Shown: positions 17,187 to 26,340 of the stretch, piece by piece
Layout of the letters: the number at the start of each line of letters is the position of its first letter
How positions within the stretch are numbered: position 1 is the first letter of the stretch
NCBI GenBank assembly: GCA_036768475.1
Contig: DAIPMW010000001.1
Coordinates: forward strand, 1-64,000
Direction of reading: 5' to 3'
DNA from: JAEUMD01 sp036768475
GTDB lineage: Bacteria > Pseudomonadota > Alphaproteobacteria > Rhizobiales > Hyphomicrobiaceae
DNA length: 64,000 nt
The notes under the pieces: model-generated
Database searches by the model: none
What the model saw: only the letters and a program-made list of their open reading frames with translations
Told to the model about the DNA's origin: nothing
Program-made: the position numbers and the translations under genes

Positions 17187-19772
17187 TCAGGTCTGGGCCT
17201 CGCGAATCAGCGCCTCGGCCTGTTCCCTCAATACATCCTCACGTGCACTGCGCGCGACCACCTCACGGCCGATCTCGAGCAGAATTGGCACCGAAAGTGG
17301 GGAAACGTGCGGCAATGCCACGTGACGTACGTGCCCGTCGATGCGGGCGAGGAACTCGCCTAGACGCGCAACGTCGAGCAGGCCTGTCGCGGCATCGGCC
17401 CAGGCGGCCTCCAGCAGGATGTGACCGGGATCATGCCGACGAAGCACATCATAGACAAGGTCGGTCGAAATGGTGACTTGGCGGCCGGTCTTCTCGCGTC
17501 CGGAGTGCCGCCTCTCGATAAGACCCGCAAGAACGGCGGCGATACGGAACGTGCGCTTCATCATGCTCGATTCGGCGAGCCATGCATCCAGGTCGTCACC
17601 CAGCATGTCGACACTGAGCAACGTCGCAAGGTCGAGGCGACCGTCGGCGATCAACTGCGAGAAATCACGGCCGCACCAGACAGACAACCCGTAGTCATTG
17701 GCAACGAAGCCATAAGGCTGAACGCCTGCACGTTCCAGCCGCCGCGTCAGCAGCATACCGAGGGTCTGGTGGGCGAGCCGCCCTTCGAACGGATAGGCAA
17801 CGAGATAGTGCTTCCGATCCCGCGGGAATGTCTCCACCAGGACCTCATCGACACCGGGCAGCACCGAGTGCTCTGCCTGCAATGCGAGCCACTCGGCAAC
17901 CGGGGCCGGCAATGAGCTCCATACCGAGCGATCGGCGAGCATGCGCCGGACGCGCAATGCCAAGTGCGTCGATAGCGGAAACTTTCCACCCCCGTAACTC
18001 GGAATCATCGGATCGCTCGCCGATGTCCGCGAGACGAACGCCTCCGTCTCACGCAGACCCTCGAAGCGCACAACCTCCCCGGAAAAAACGAAGGTATCGC
18101 CCGGCCTCAACTGCTCGACGAAATATTCATCGACCTCGCCCAGAACGCGCCCACCTGCAAGACCACCGTTGCTTGTGCGTGCCTGGGCCCGCGCGTGACG
18201 AGTGCCAATCAGGCGGACGCGGATCACTGGACTGTCAACGATGGTGCCGACGTTGAGCCGGTACTGCTGTGCGATGCGCGGATGCGCGATGCGCAACGTC
18301 CCGCCCTCACCCGGCTTGAGCTTGGCAAAGCGGTCGTAGGCCTTGAGCGCGTAGCCTCCGGTGGCGACGAAGTCGACGACACGGTCGAACGTCTCGCGCT
18401 TCAATCCCGCATATGGGGTCGCAGAGCGCACTTCGTCAAACAGGTCGCCCGGCCTGATCGGTGCCGAGCACGCCATGCCAAGAATATGCTGCGCCAGCAC
18501 ATCGAGAGCACCAGTGCGAGAAAGGATGGCATCCTGGGCGCCCTCGTCGACCGCCTCCAATGCCGCGCGGCATTCCAGGACCTCGAAGCGGTTCGACGGC
18601 ACGAGGATCGCACGCGAGGGCTCGTCGAGACGATGGTTGGCCCGGCCGATGCGCTGTGTGAAGCGGCTCGCCCCTTTTGGAGCCCCGACATGCACCACCA
18701 GATCCACATCGCCCCAGTCGATTCCCAGATCGAGCGTCGAGGTCGCGACCACCGCACGCAATTCACCGGCCGCCATGGCCGCCTCCACCTTTCGGCGCCG
18801 CCCGGCCTCGAGAGAGCCATGATGCAGCCCGATGGGCAACAGATCGTCATTGATGCGCCATAGCTCTTGGAAAACCAGCTCGGCCTGCATGCGCGTATTG
18901 ACGAACACGATTGCCACGTGGTGACGCCTGATTGCGGCATAGACCTCCGTCATTGCATAGCGCGCCGAATGGCCTGACCAAGGCAGCGGCTGATGTGTTT
19001 CGAGTAATGTGACCTGCGGCTTGGCGCCGACACCGGCATCGATCACGTCGGCAATGTTGATCAAGCTTTCAGGATCTTCCTGCGGCACCAGAAACGCGCG
19101 AAGTTCACTCGGCCGGGCAACCGTCGCGGAAAGCCCAACCGTCATAAAACCGCTGTCTGCTATGCGGGCGAGGCGTGCGAGATCGAGCGCCAGGAGGTCG
19201 CCGCGCTTGGATGCTGCCAAGGCGTGCAACTCATCAAGGATGATCGTTTCCAGATCGGCAAACAGGTGATACGCGTCGGGATGGCTCAACAGCAGGGCAA
19301 CCTGCTCCGGTGTGGTGAGCAGAATGTCGGGCGGCTTTACGCGCTGACGCTGCCGGCGCGCGATTGATGTGTCCCCGGTGCGTGTCTCGGTGCGGATCTT
19401 CAACCCCATCTCGTTGATGGGCGCCGTGAGATTGCGCGCCACGTCGGCGGCGAGAGCCTTCAGCGGCGATACGTAGAGAACCTTGAGGCCGGCACCTTTC
19501 CTCGGCAGGCGTTTGGCTGACAGGCGGATCAGGCTGGGCAGAAATCCCGCCAGCGTCTTGCCCGCTCCCGTCGGCGCGATCAGGAGCGTCGAGCGCCGCT
19601 CCTCGGCTGCGGCCAAAAGCGCTAACTGGTGCGGCCGTGGCCGCCAGCCGCGGGCATGGAACCAGCCTGCAAAGGGCTCGGGCAACAAAGGGGCTGGCTC
19701 GGCTTCTCTCACAACGGGCGGCTGCGCCCCAGGGTGGAGAATCTTTCGCTTGCGTTGCCTGATGGCCGTCAT
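17187..19772 (-). CDS. Ligase-associated DNA damage response DEXH-box helicase (Lhr-like)
   Basis: 861 residues. Superfamily 2 helicase motifs: Walker A APTGAGKT (66-73), YVSPLKALAADV (Ia), Walker B LDELHA (179-184), GLSATVARP (III) and QRIGRANHR (VI). A long Lhr-type C-terminal region follows. Cytoplasmic ATP-dependent 3'-5' nucleic acid translocase acting in DNA repair. In many alphaproteobacteria it sits with an ATP-dependent DNA ligase, an exonuclease and PdeM. Here only PdeM is adjacent; no ligase or exonuclease is visible in the window. The ATG start gives normal family length. Confidence 0.94.
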   Translation of the reverse strand: MTAIRQRKRKILHPGAQPPVVREAEPAPLLPEPFAGWFHARGWRPRPHQLALLAAAEERRSTLLIAPTGAGKTLAGFLPSLIRLSAKRLPRKGAGLKVLYVSPLKALAADVARNLTAPINEMGLKIRTETRTGDTSIARRQRQRVKPPDILLTTPEQVALLLSHPDAYHLFADLETIILDELHALAASKRGDLLALDLARLARIADSGFMTVGLSATVARPSELRAFLVPQEDPESLINIADVIDAGVGAKPQVTLLETHQPLPWSGHSARYAMTEVYAAIRRHHVAIVFVNTRMQAELVFQELWRINDDLLPIGLHHGSLEAGRRRKVEAAMAAGELRAVVATSTLDLGIDWGDVDLVVHVGAPKGASRFTQRIGRANHRLDEPSRAILVPSNRFEVLECRAALEAVDEGAQDAILSRTGALDVLAQHILGMACSAPIRPGDLFDEVRSATPYAGLKRETFDRVVDFVATGGYALKAYDRFAKLKPGEGGTLRIAHPRIAQQYRLNVGTIVDSPVIRVRLIGTRHARAQARTSNGGLAGGRVLGEVDEYFVEQLRPGDTFVFSGEVVRFEGLRETEAFVSRTSASDPMIPSYGGGKFPLSTHLALRVRRMLADRSVWSSLPAPVAEWLALQAEHSVLPGVDEVLVETFPRDRKHYLVAYPFEGRLAHQTLGMLLTRRLERAGVQPYGFVANDYGLSVWCGRDFSQLIADGRLDLATLLSVDMLGDDLDAWLAESSMMKRTFRIAAVLAGLIERRHSGREKTGRQVTISTDLVYDVLRRHDPGHILLEAAWADAATGLLDVARLGEFLARIDGHVRHVALPHVSPLSVPILLEIGREVVARSAREDVLREQAEALIREAQT

Positions 19773-20012
19773 GACGATCCGTTGTATATCCGCCGGGCCT
19801 GCATACCGGACCCGGGACCGTCCTCATGATCGCCCGAGTTGCCACGCCCTCGCCACCGCCCGAAAGACACTGCCTTTGGCATCTGCCCTGATGTCGTCGC
19901 GCGCGGCAGGATATGATAATGCGTTGCGGACGGCGCTTCAGTCGGGATTCCGGCTTTGCCGATCGGCCCCGGCGAGCGTAGCGGCACTGGAACTTGCAAG
20001 GATGGCGACGAT

Positions 20013-20288
20013 ATGGACCCCAAGACGCTTTTCGGTGGCAACCCTCTGGGTGTGATCATCAGGCTCGCACTTTTGTCGATCGTCGTCGGCGTCGTTCTGT
20101 CAGCGCTCGGCATAACCCCGCGCAATTTCATCTACCACATCGAAGTGCTGCTGCGGCGAATCTACGACCTCGGTTTCGAAACATTTGACTGGCTGCTGCA
20201 GTATCTGATCCTCGGCGCGATCGTCGTCATTCCAATCTGGTTTGTGGCACGGCTGTTCGGCGCCTTTGGCCGGCGAAAACCAGACTGA
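20013..20288 (+). CDS. DUF6460-like small membrane protein
   Basis: 91 residues with two membrane helices (about 12-34 and 60-80). The segment RLALLSIVVGVVLSALGITP and a downstream IYDLGFETFDWLL stretch fit the DUF6460 family of alphaproteobacteria, whose function is unknown. The ATG at 20013 is preferred to 19956 because AAGGATGG precedes it and the upstream 19 residues are not membrane-protein-like. It is divergent from the helicase and convergent with the tail-fibre-like gene. Confidence 0.8.
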   Translation: MDPKTLFGGNPLGVIIRLALLSIVVGVVLSALGITPRNFIYHIEVLLRRIYDLGFETFDWLLQYLILGAIVVIPIWFVARLFGAFGRRKPD

Positions 20289-20367
20289 CCCGATGCGCCC
20301 AACCGCGCAATCGGCGATGCGACCGCGCCTTCCGCCATCGTATCATCACCGCCATTGACGGTACGAG

Positions 20368-20392
20368 CGTCATGCCCGCCGGGCGCGTGACG
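20368..20392. terminator. Hairpin between convergent genes
   Basis: CGTCA (20368-20372) and TGACG (20388-20392) enclose an inner GCCC/GGGC pairing. It lies in the gap between the DUF6460-like gene and the convergent DUF2793 gene. There is no T-run, so any terminator role is tentative. Confidence 0.3.
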
Positions 20393-20404
20393 GCACAAGC
20401 ACCG

Positions 20405-22693
20405 CTATGCAGCATATTGCCCCCCGGTCGCCGTCGTGCCCGCCGTTGACCCTGGGAACACGTTGGCACCGCCTGCGTTCGTCTCGATAACGGCGTTGGT
20501 GATGGCTTGATAGCGTTTCCCTGTGACGGTGCCGGTGAACGTAAGGGGGCCCGGACGGAATACGATCCCCGTCGACTCGGCCGAAACGGTTGCTGTGACG
20601 GTGCGCGTGCCGAGCGCATGCGTACCGGACATCTCAATGTAGCCAGAGAACTGCACGGCATAGATGAAGCTGGCGTTTGCCGAGACGGTCAGGCCACTGT
20701 TCAGGAGCAGCACGCCCGTCGTCGCGGCGCGCAGCGCGATCCATCCCGTCGTGCCGATCACGACACCTGGCCCGACATCGATCAAGCCGCCGTTTTCGAC
20801 GTTGATGGCGCAGCCCGAGCTGGCGCCGCTCGTGTTTTGCACCTTCAGGTTCGTCACATGCGCGGCAGCGCCAGCAGTGCCACAATAGATCGTCGCATCC
20901 GTATAGGCACCATTCCACGTCAGGATCGTTGTCGCACCGGCCCCAGTGATCGTCAGACTGGATGGCGCCGCCTGTCCGACCAGCCTCGGGATCGTGACTT
21001 TGCCTGAAAACGTGCCGGCGCCGATGCTGATCGTTATGTTGAAACCTGCAAGATCGAGCTTCGCCGCAGTGTCGATCGCCTTCTGCACGGTCAGAAACGC
21101 GCCGCCGCTGGTGTTGGCCAGTCCGTCGTTACCGTCGCTGCCGTCCGTGCGGACATAGTAGGTTCGCTCAGCGGTCAACGTTTCGCGGCCGCCGCCCGGA
21201 GGCAACGCCCAGGTTCCATCGGCGCGCAGAAAGCTCGCCGTGCCGCCGCCCGAGGCCGGCGCCAGCCCCTTCAGTGTCGATGTGAAGGTGTCGAGCAGAG
21301 CCGTCGCCTGCGTCCCGCTCAGATCCTCTGGGTCGCCTGTGCCAACACTGCTGCGGCCCTTGATCGACTGCGTCGCCATATTGGCCAGCTTGGCGTTATT
21401 GACGGCATCGTTGGCGATCGTCGTCGCACCGTCGCCTGTGCTCACCACGTCGCCGGAATGATTGGGATGCGCGTAGGCGTTAGCGCCCGCCGCCACGCCA
21501 TCGAGCTTCGTCTTATCGGCCGCCGACATGAAACCAGCCGCCGCGCCGGTTGCCGCAGCGTGCAGCGACCCGCCGCTGCGGCTGCCGTGCGAGGTGTCGC
21601 CGAACCGTGCCGCTGCCAGTATACCCGTCGCCTTGGCGCCTCCGAGATCGATCGACCCGCTCTGATTGCCGAGCGTCAGGTTTGCCTCGATAACGTCGAT
21701 ATCAATCTTGTTGTTGGTTCCATCGAGCGCCACGCTGACCTTGCTCGATGCGGCATTGAGGCCGCGAAATTCGAGGTTTTCCGCCGTTTTCTGCTTGAAC
21801 ATGCCGACACCGCCAACGTTGACGTTCGACGCCGTGTTGGCTTCGCCAGAACCGCTTCCCGTGGCCGCGATGGTAATCTCGTCTGTGCCTGGCGTGATGG
21901 TAATGTTTGTGCCGGCGACCAGAGACTTGAACGGCAGATCCGAACCGACCTTGGCCTTTGCGATCCCCGCGCCGGCGCCGGTGTTGGAACTGGTGTTGGC
22001 CTCGCCGCTCCCCGACAGACCGGGCGTGTTGGGAAACGCCACGCTGCCGCTCGTGCGATCGACGACAATCGCCTCCTTCCAAGTTGCTCCGTCCGGCGAC
22101 ACCTTGATATGAAAATCATCATCACCCGCGAGCCCCGTCTCGGCGCGCCCCGACCAGTTCGACTGATAGAGCTGCGAGACGGTATTGCCCGCCGTCGCCT
22201 TGTTGAGGACCTGGCGCATGTCGCCGGTGCCCGGCGTCACATCGTCATGGCTGAAAAGGGCTACGTCGGATTTCACAGTGAGCTTGTTGGTTGCATCCGC
22301 CGTCGCATTGACGCCGACCAATGGCACAGGATTGACCGAAGCGACTCCACCGCCGCCGCTCGCCTCGACCCACGCCGCGCCGTCCCAAACGACGAGAATG
22401 CCTTCATCAGCGACCCACGCCACCCAGCCTTCGGCCATCTGGTAGAACGCCCATGCGCCATCCTGGAAGGCTACGATTTTCCCTGCATGATCGGCCCATG
22501 CTCCACTGGCCGCAGCGGGGACGATATAACGATCTCCATTCACCGGCGCTGCTGGCGGTACTGTCACGTCACGGTCGATGACACTGAGTTGGACCAGTGC
22601 GTCCAGCGCCCGGATCGCCTCGTTGTGCGTGACGTGCTTCTGGGCCTGGGCGGCTGCGATGTAGGGTAATGCGAGGTTTGGCGTCGTGTCCAC
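20405..22693 (-). CDS. DUF2793 phage-tail-fibre-like protein
   Basis: 762 residues. N-terminal DUF2793 domain (about 1-110, PNLALPYIAAAQAQKHVTHN). Two tandem tail-fibre repeats follow (about 228-280 and 281-335), each starting GSGEANT. Then a phage-fibre segment (about 365-430: HGSRSGGSLHAAAT, ADKTKLDGVAAGANAY) and a C-terminal Gly/Thr/Ala-rich parallel beta-helix-like domain from about 510, opening with TDGSDGNDGL. The start is GTG at 22693, preceded by CAGGAG; a longer reading frame lacks family similarity. DUF2793 proteins are usually tail or tail-fibre components of prophages or gene transfer agents. No other phage gene is nearby, so it is an orphan or a domesticated surface/fibre gene. 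Confidence 0.85.
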   Translation of the reverse strand: MDTTPNLALPYIAAAQAQKHVTHNEAIRALDALVQLSVIDRDVTVPPAAPVNGDRYIVPAAASGAWADHAGKIVAFQDGAWAFYQMAEGWVAWVADEGILVVWDGAAWVEASGGGGVASVNPVPLVGVNATADATNKLTVKSDVALFSHDDVTPGTGDMRQVLNKATAGNTVSQLYQSNWSGRAETGLAGDDDFHIKVSPDGATWKEAIVVDRTSGSVAFPNTPGLSGSGEANTSSNTGAGAGIAKAKVGSDLPFKSLVAGTNITITPGTDEITIAATGSGSGEANTASNVNVGGVGMFKQKTAENLEFRGLNAASSKVSVALDGTNNKIDIDVIEANLTLGNQSGSIDLGGAKATGILAAARFGDTSHGSRSGGSLHAAATGAAAGFMSAADKTKLDGVAAGANAYAHPNHSGDVVSTGDGATTIANDAVNNAKLANMATQSIKGRSSVGTGDPEDLSGTQATALLDTFTSTLKGLAPASGGGTASFLRADGTWALPPGGGRETLTAERTYYVRTDGSDGNDGLANTSGGAFLTVQKAIDTAAKLDLAGFNITISIGAGTFSGKVTIPRLVGQAAPSSLTITGAGATTILTWNGAYTDATIYCGTAGAAAHVTNLKVQNTSGASSGCAINVENGGLIDVGPGVVIGTTGWIALRAATTGVLLLNSGLTVSANASFIYAVQFSGYIEMSGTHALGTRTVTATVSAESTGIVFRPGPLTFTGTVTGKRYQAITNAVIETNAGGANVFPGSTAGTTATGGQYAA

Positions 22694-23001
22694 GATGGTA
22701 CTCCTGCACGAATGCCTGCCATTCTCGCGGCAAGTGCCTGAACGGGGATAAACGTGCCGCTCAAGCTTTGACCATGATTGCCGCGTTGCATGGATCGCGG
22801 GTCGACTTGACGGAATTGCAAGGTTGGGCGAACCGCTTTCGGCGTCTCGCAGCCACGCCGGTCGTCCTGGTTGGTGAACACCCATCGACCCGGATACGAA
22901 AGGGTTGTCGCGATCGCCCCTTGGCGGGGACGCGATCGTACCCCTCTGTTATAAGTTCGCCTTCTGCGGGATGCCGGAATGTACACGATACGGAGTTACT
23001 A
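22694..23001. other. Intergenic region upstream of the tail-fibre-like gene
   Basis: About 300 bases between the divergent DUF2793 and ABC-transporter genes, before the dispersed repeat. It contains the CAGGAG ribosome-binding site of the GTG start at 22693. No coding frame or operator could be recognised. Confidence 0.4.
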
Positions 23002-23127
23002 GAGCCTGATCGGCTGAGATGGAAGCAGTCGTACTTCCATCAAGGCCGTGATTGAGGCTCTCAAACAAAGGGGTAGAGCAGGCCACAACGCCTGAGGTGA
23101 TTCAATCAAAACCTGACCTGCTCTAGA
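23002..23127 (+). repeat. Dispersed repeat, full M2 (copy 3)
   Basis: Contains the perfect hairpin GATGGAAG (23019-23026) with CTTCCATC (23035-23042) and the perfect inverted repeat TAGAGCAGG (23075-23083) with CCTGCTCTA (23118-23126). Overall it closely matches the M2 part of 16173-16297. This is the only copy located between divergent genes. Its end abuts the ribosome-binding region of the ABC ATPase gene, so it probably lies in that gene's 5' untranslated region. Confidence 0.85.
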
Positions 23128-23136
23128 GGCAGCTAC

Positions 23137-23892
23137 ATGACGACCGATGTGAGAAATGGCGCACTCGCGCAACGCTCGGGCAACACGCGCCGTCCGCTCT
23201 TCACCACGCGCGGCCTGACGAAAATCTATCGCACCGGCGATGTCGAGGTTCGTGCACTCAACGGTGTCGATCTCGACCTGTACGAACGCGAAATTCTTGT
23301 TCTGCTCGGCCCGTCTGGCTCAGGTAAATCGACGTTGCTCAACATTCTGGGGGGGCTCGATCATCCGACGTCCGGCAGCATAACTTTCAAGGGCGACGAA
23401 CTCACCGAATTCGACGACCTCGCCCTGACCAATTACCGGCGTGAGCACGTCGGTTTCGTGTTTCAGTTCTACAATCTGGTCCCCTCGCTGACCGCACTCG
23501 AGAACGTGGCGCTCGTAACCGAGATTGCCCGGGACGCAATGAGCCCGGAGGAAGCTCTGACGCTCGTCGGCCTCGGCGATCGCATGGATCATTTCCCCTC
23601 CCAGATGTCGGGTGGCGAACAGCAGCGCGTGGCAATTGCCCGCGCCATCGCCAAGCGCCCAGAGGTTCTTTTATGCGATGAGCCGACCGGAGCGCTCGAC
23701 AGCAAGACCGGCATTATCGTGCTCGAAGCGCTCCTGGCCGTCAGCCGGTCGGTCGACACGACCATGGTCATCATCACGCATAACGCCGCCATTCGTCAGA
23801 TCGCCCACCGCGTTGCATATTTCGCAGACGGCCGGATCACCGACGTGAAGACGATAGAGAACCGTCTCCTGCCCGCGGACATTTCTTGGTGA
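23137..23892 (+). CDS. ABC transporter ATP-binding protein (MacB/LolD type)
   Basis: 251 residues. Walker A GPSGSGKST, Q-loop in VFQFYNLVPSLTALENV, signature SGGEQQRVAIARA, Walker B VLLCDEPTGALD and H-loop ITHN are all intact. The FQFYNL and EPTGALD segments place it in the LolD/MacB subfamily, which works with FtsX-type permeases rather than importers. The next two genes encode such a permease and a HlyD-type adaptor, with spacings of 4 and 5 nt, so the three form one operon and one export machine. Confidence 0.93.
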   Translation: MTTDVRNGALAQRSGNTRRPLFTTRGLTKIYRTGDVEVRALNGVDLDLYEREILVLLGPSGSGKSTLLNILGGLDHPTSGSITFKGDELTEFDDLALTNYRREHVGFVFQFYNLVPSLTALENVALVTEIARDAMSPEEALTLVGLGDRMDHFPSQMSGGEQQRVAIARAIAKRPEVLLCDEPTGALDSKTGIIVLEALLAVSRSVDTTMVIITHNAAIRQIAHRVAYFADGRITDVKTIENRLLPADISW

Positions 23893-23896
23893 GATC

Positions 23897-26335
23897 TTGA
23901 GCGTCCTCGACAAAAAGATTCTCAGGGACCTGATGCGATTGTGGTCACAGGCGCTGGCCATTGCACTTGTGATGGCAGCCGGCGTTGCGACCTTGATTCT
24001 GGCGGTCGGCGCCTATCAATCGCTATGGGAGACTCGTGCGGCCTACTATGAGCGCCACAGCTTCGCCGATGTATTTGCCACCGTCACCCGCGCGCCGCAG
24101 TGGCTTGCTGACCGGATCGAGAAGATTGATGGCGTCGCAGCCGTGGAAACGCGCATTTCGAAGCCGGCCGTTCTTGATGTAGCGGGCTTTGATCCGCCCG
24201 CGACCAGCACCGTTCTGTCACTGCCTGATTACCGTGCGTCGCGGCTCAATCGACCTTATCTGCGCGCTGGTCGCTTCCCAGAAGCCGGTTCCACCCGGGA
24301 AGCAGTCGTCAATGAGGCTTTCGCCAAGGCGCACCGCCTTTTCATCGGTGACACGTTCGCTGCCATTCTCAATGGCAAGAAACGGCAACTCACGATCGTA
24401 GGTCTCGTCCTTTCGCCTGAGTTTATTTATGCCATCGGTCCGGGAGATCTCGTTCCCGACGACCGGCGCTATGCCGTGATCTGGATGTCGCAGAAGGCGA
24501 TCGAGGAGATCTTCGATCTCGACGGCTCTTTCAACTCGATAGCGATCAAGCTCGCGCGCGATGCATCGGAGAAATTCGTCATCGAGCAGGTGGACAACCT
24601 GACCGAGCGCTATGGCGGAACGGGCGCCACGGGTCGCGACGAGCAGTTGAGTCATGCGTTTCTGGACGCCGAGCTCAATCAGCTACGCGCACTTGCGCGC
24701 GTCATTCCACCGATATTCCTGTTCGTCTCCGCATTTCTCATCAACATGATCCTGATGCGGCTCGTTTCCCTGGAGCGCGAGCAGATTGGGTTGCTGAAGG
24801 CCCTGGGATACGATCGACTTCCGATTGCCGCCCACTACATCAAGCTGGTGCTCGTCATTGCTGCCGTCGGCATTACGATTGGCATCGCCTTGGGGACCCG
24901 CTTCGGCGAGGGCCTGACGCGGCTCTACTCAGAGTTTTTCCATTTCCCGTTTCTGGTCTTCGCGCACGATCCTTCGATCTATCTGCTTGCCGGCGGCGTC
25001 TCGCTCGTCGCCGCGGCTGCAGGCACTGGTCGTGCGGTTTTTTCCGTCGTGGCCCTCGACCCCGTCGTCGCCATGAAGCCGCCGGCACCGCCACGATACC
25101 GGCGCATGTGGAGCGAGCGATTCGGCCTCTATCGCCACTTCAGCCAGATAACCATCATCTCCATCCGTCACATCATACGCTGGCCGATCCGTGCCGCCTT
25201 CACGATGCTTGGTGTCGCGCTGGCAAGTGCCTTGCTAGTCGTATCCTTGTTCTCGTTCGACTCGGTCGAGCACATGATTGACGTCAGTTTTTTCCTCGCG
25301 CAGCGACAGGATGCAACGCTTAGCCTCGCCGACAAGACCAACCAGAGGATCGTTCAGGAGGTTGGACACCTTCCGGGCGTCTTGCGGGTGGAGGCTTTTC
25401 GCAGCGTCTCTGTCCGCATGCGCAACGGCCAGTTCGAGAAGCTGATGAGCATCCAGGGAAAACCGGAGCATCCCGTGCTGGCTCGCGTCATAGATCTCGA
25501 TCTCAACGCGGTGAGCCTGCCGAAGTCTGGCCTGGTCATCGACGAGCGCGTCGCCATGGTGCTACGGCTCCGGCGGGGTGATTTCGTGGAGGTCGAGCTG
25601 CTGGGTGGCATGAAGCGAGCAGGCTCCGAGGACGGCACCGCAAGCGACGCGCCGCAGAAGATCGACAGCGACATTGCAAGGCTGCCCGGCAACAAAATTC
25701 ATGTGCCTGTCGTCGACATCATCAACTCCTACTTCGGGCTATCGGCCTTCATGGAGATCAATGAGCTCAACCGCCTCGTCGGCGAGGGAGCGGTCGTCGA
25801 TGGCGCGCTGGTTCAGTACGATCGCAAGAAGGAAGCAGAATTCTTTGCTGCCGTGAAGTCGACACCGAAGATGGCAGGCATCGGCCTACGCGGCGTTTCC
25901 CTTGAGAAATTCCGGGAGACGCTCGCCAAGAACATCGAAATGATGGTCTCGATCTATGTCGCGCTGGCAATCGTCGTCGCCGCGGGAGTCGTCTACAACA
26001 GCGCCCGAATCCAATTATCGGAACAGGCGCGCGAGCTGGCGAGCCTTCGCGTTCTCGGTTTCACACGAGCAGAAGTAAGCCGCGTGCTCCTTGTAGAGCT
26101 GGGGATACTCGTGATCATCGCACAGCCACTGGGCTGGCTGTTGGGCTACGGCTTTTCCTGGCTCACTATCCAGGGCTTCTCAAGCGATCTTTACCGCGCT
26201 CCGTTGATCATCAATGCGTCGACTTACGCCTGGTCGAGCATCGTCGTCGTTGGCGCGGCCGTGGTTGCCGCGCTGCTGGTGCGCCGCCGCATCGACCGCC
26301 TGGATCTGATTTCGGTCCTGAAAACGAGGGAATAG
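23897..26335 (+). CDS. FtsX-family ABC transporter permease
   Basis: 812 residues. An N-terminal helix (about 15-40), a periplasmic MacB-PCD-like domain (about 45-250), three membrane helices (about 265-385), a second anchor (about 430), a second periplasmic region and three C-terminal helices (about 680-800) make the duplicated FtsX layout seen in long LolC/DevC-type permeases. The apparent start is TTG at 23897, 4 nt after the ATPase stop, with GGTGAG upstream. It works with the ATPase and adaptor genes on either side. The exported substrate is unknown; a hydrophobic or lipid-linked compound would be typical. Confidence 0.9.
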   Translation: MSVLDKKILRDLMRLWSQALAIALVMAAGVATLILAVGAYQSLWETRAAYYERHSFADVFATVTRAPQWLADRIEKIDGVAAVETRISKPAVLDVAGFDPPATSTVLSLPDYRASRLNRPYLRAGRFPEAGSTREAVVNEAFAKAHRLFIGDTFAAILNGKKRQLTIVGLVLSPEFIYAIGPGDLVPDDRRYAVIWMSQKAIEEIFDLDGSFNSIAIKLARDASEKFVIEQVDNLTERYGGTGATGRDEQLSHAFLDAELNQLRALARVIPPIFLFVSAFLINMILMRLVSLEREQIGLLKALGYDRLPIAAHYIKLVLVIAAVGITIGIALGTRFGEGLTRLYSEFFHFPFLVFAHDPSIYLLAGGVSLVAAAAGTGRAVFSVVALDPVVAMKPPAPPRYRRMWSERFGLYRHFSQITIISIRHIIRWPIRAAFTMLGVALASALLVVSLFSFDSVEHMIDVSFFLAQRQDATLSLADKTNQRIVQEVGHLPGVLRVEAFRSVSVRMRNGQFEKLMSIQGKPEHPVLARVIDLDLNAVSLPKSGLVIDERVAMVLRLRRGDFVEVELLGGMKRAGSEDGTASDAPQKIDSDIARLPGNKIHVPVVDIINSYFGLSAFMEINELNRLVGEGAVVDGALVQYDRKKEAEFFAAVKSTPKMAGIGLRGVSLEKFRETLAKNIEMMVSIYVALAIVVAAGVVYNSARIQLSEQARELASLRVLGFTRAEVSRVLLVELGILVIIAQPLGWLLGYGFSWLTIQGFSSDLYRAPLIINASTYAWSSIVVVGAAVVAALLVRRRIDRLDLISVLKTRE

Positions 26336-26340
26336 TCTGA

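Noticed and set aside
20405..22693. A prophage or gene transfer agent cluster
   Set aside because: Only one tail-fibre-like gene is present; no capsid, terminase, portal or lysis genes lie nearby.
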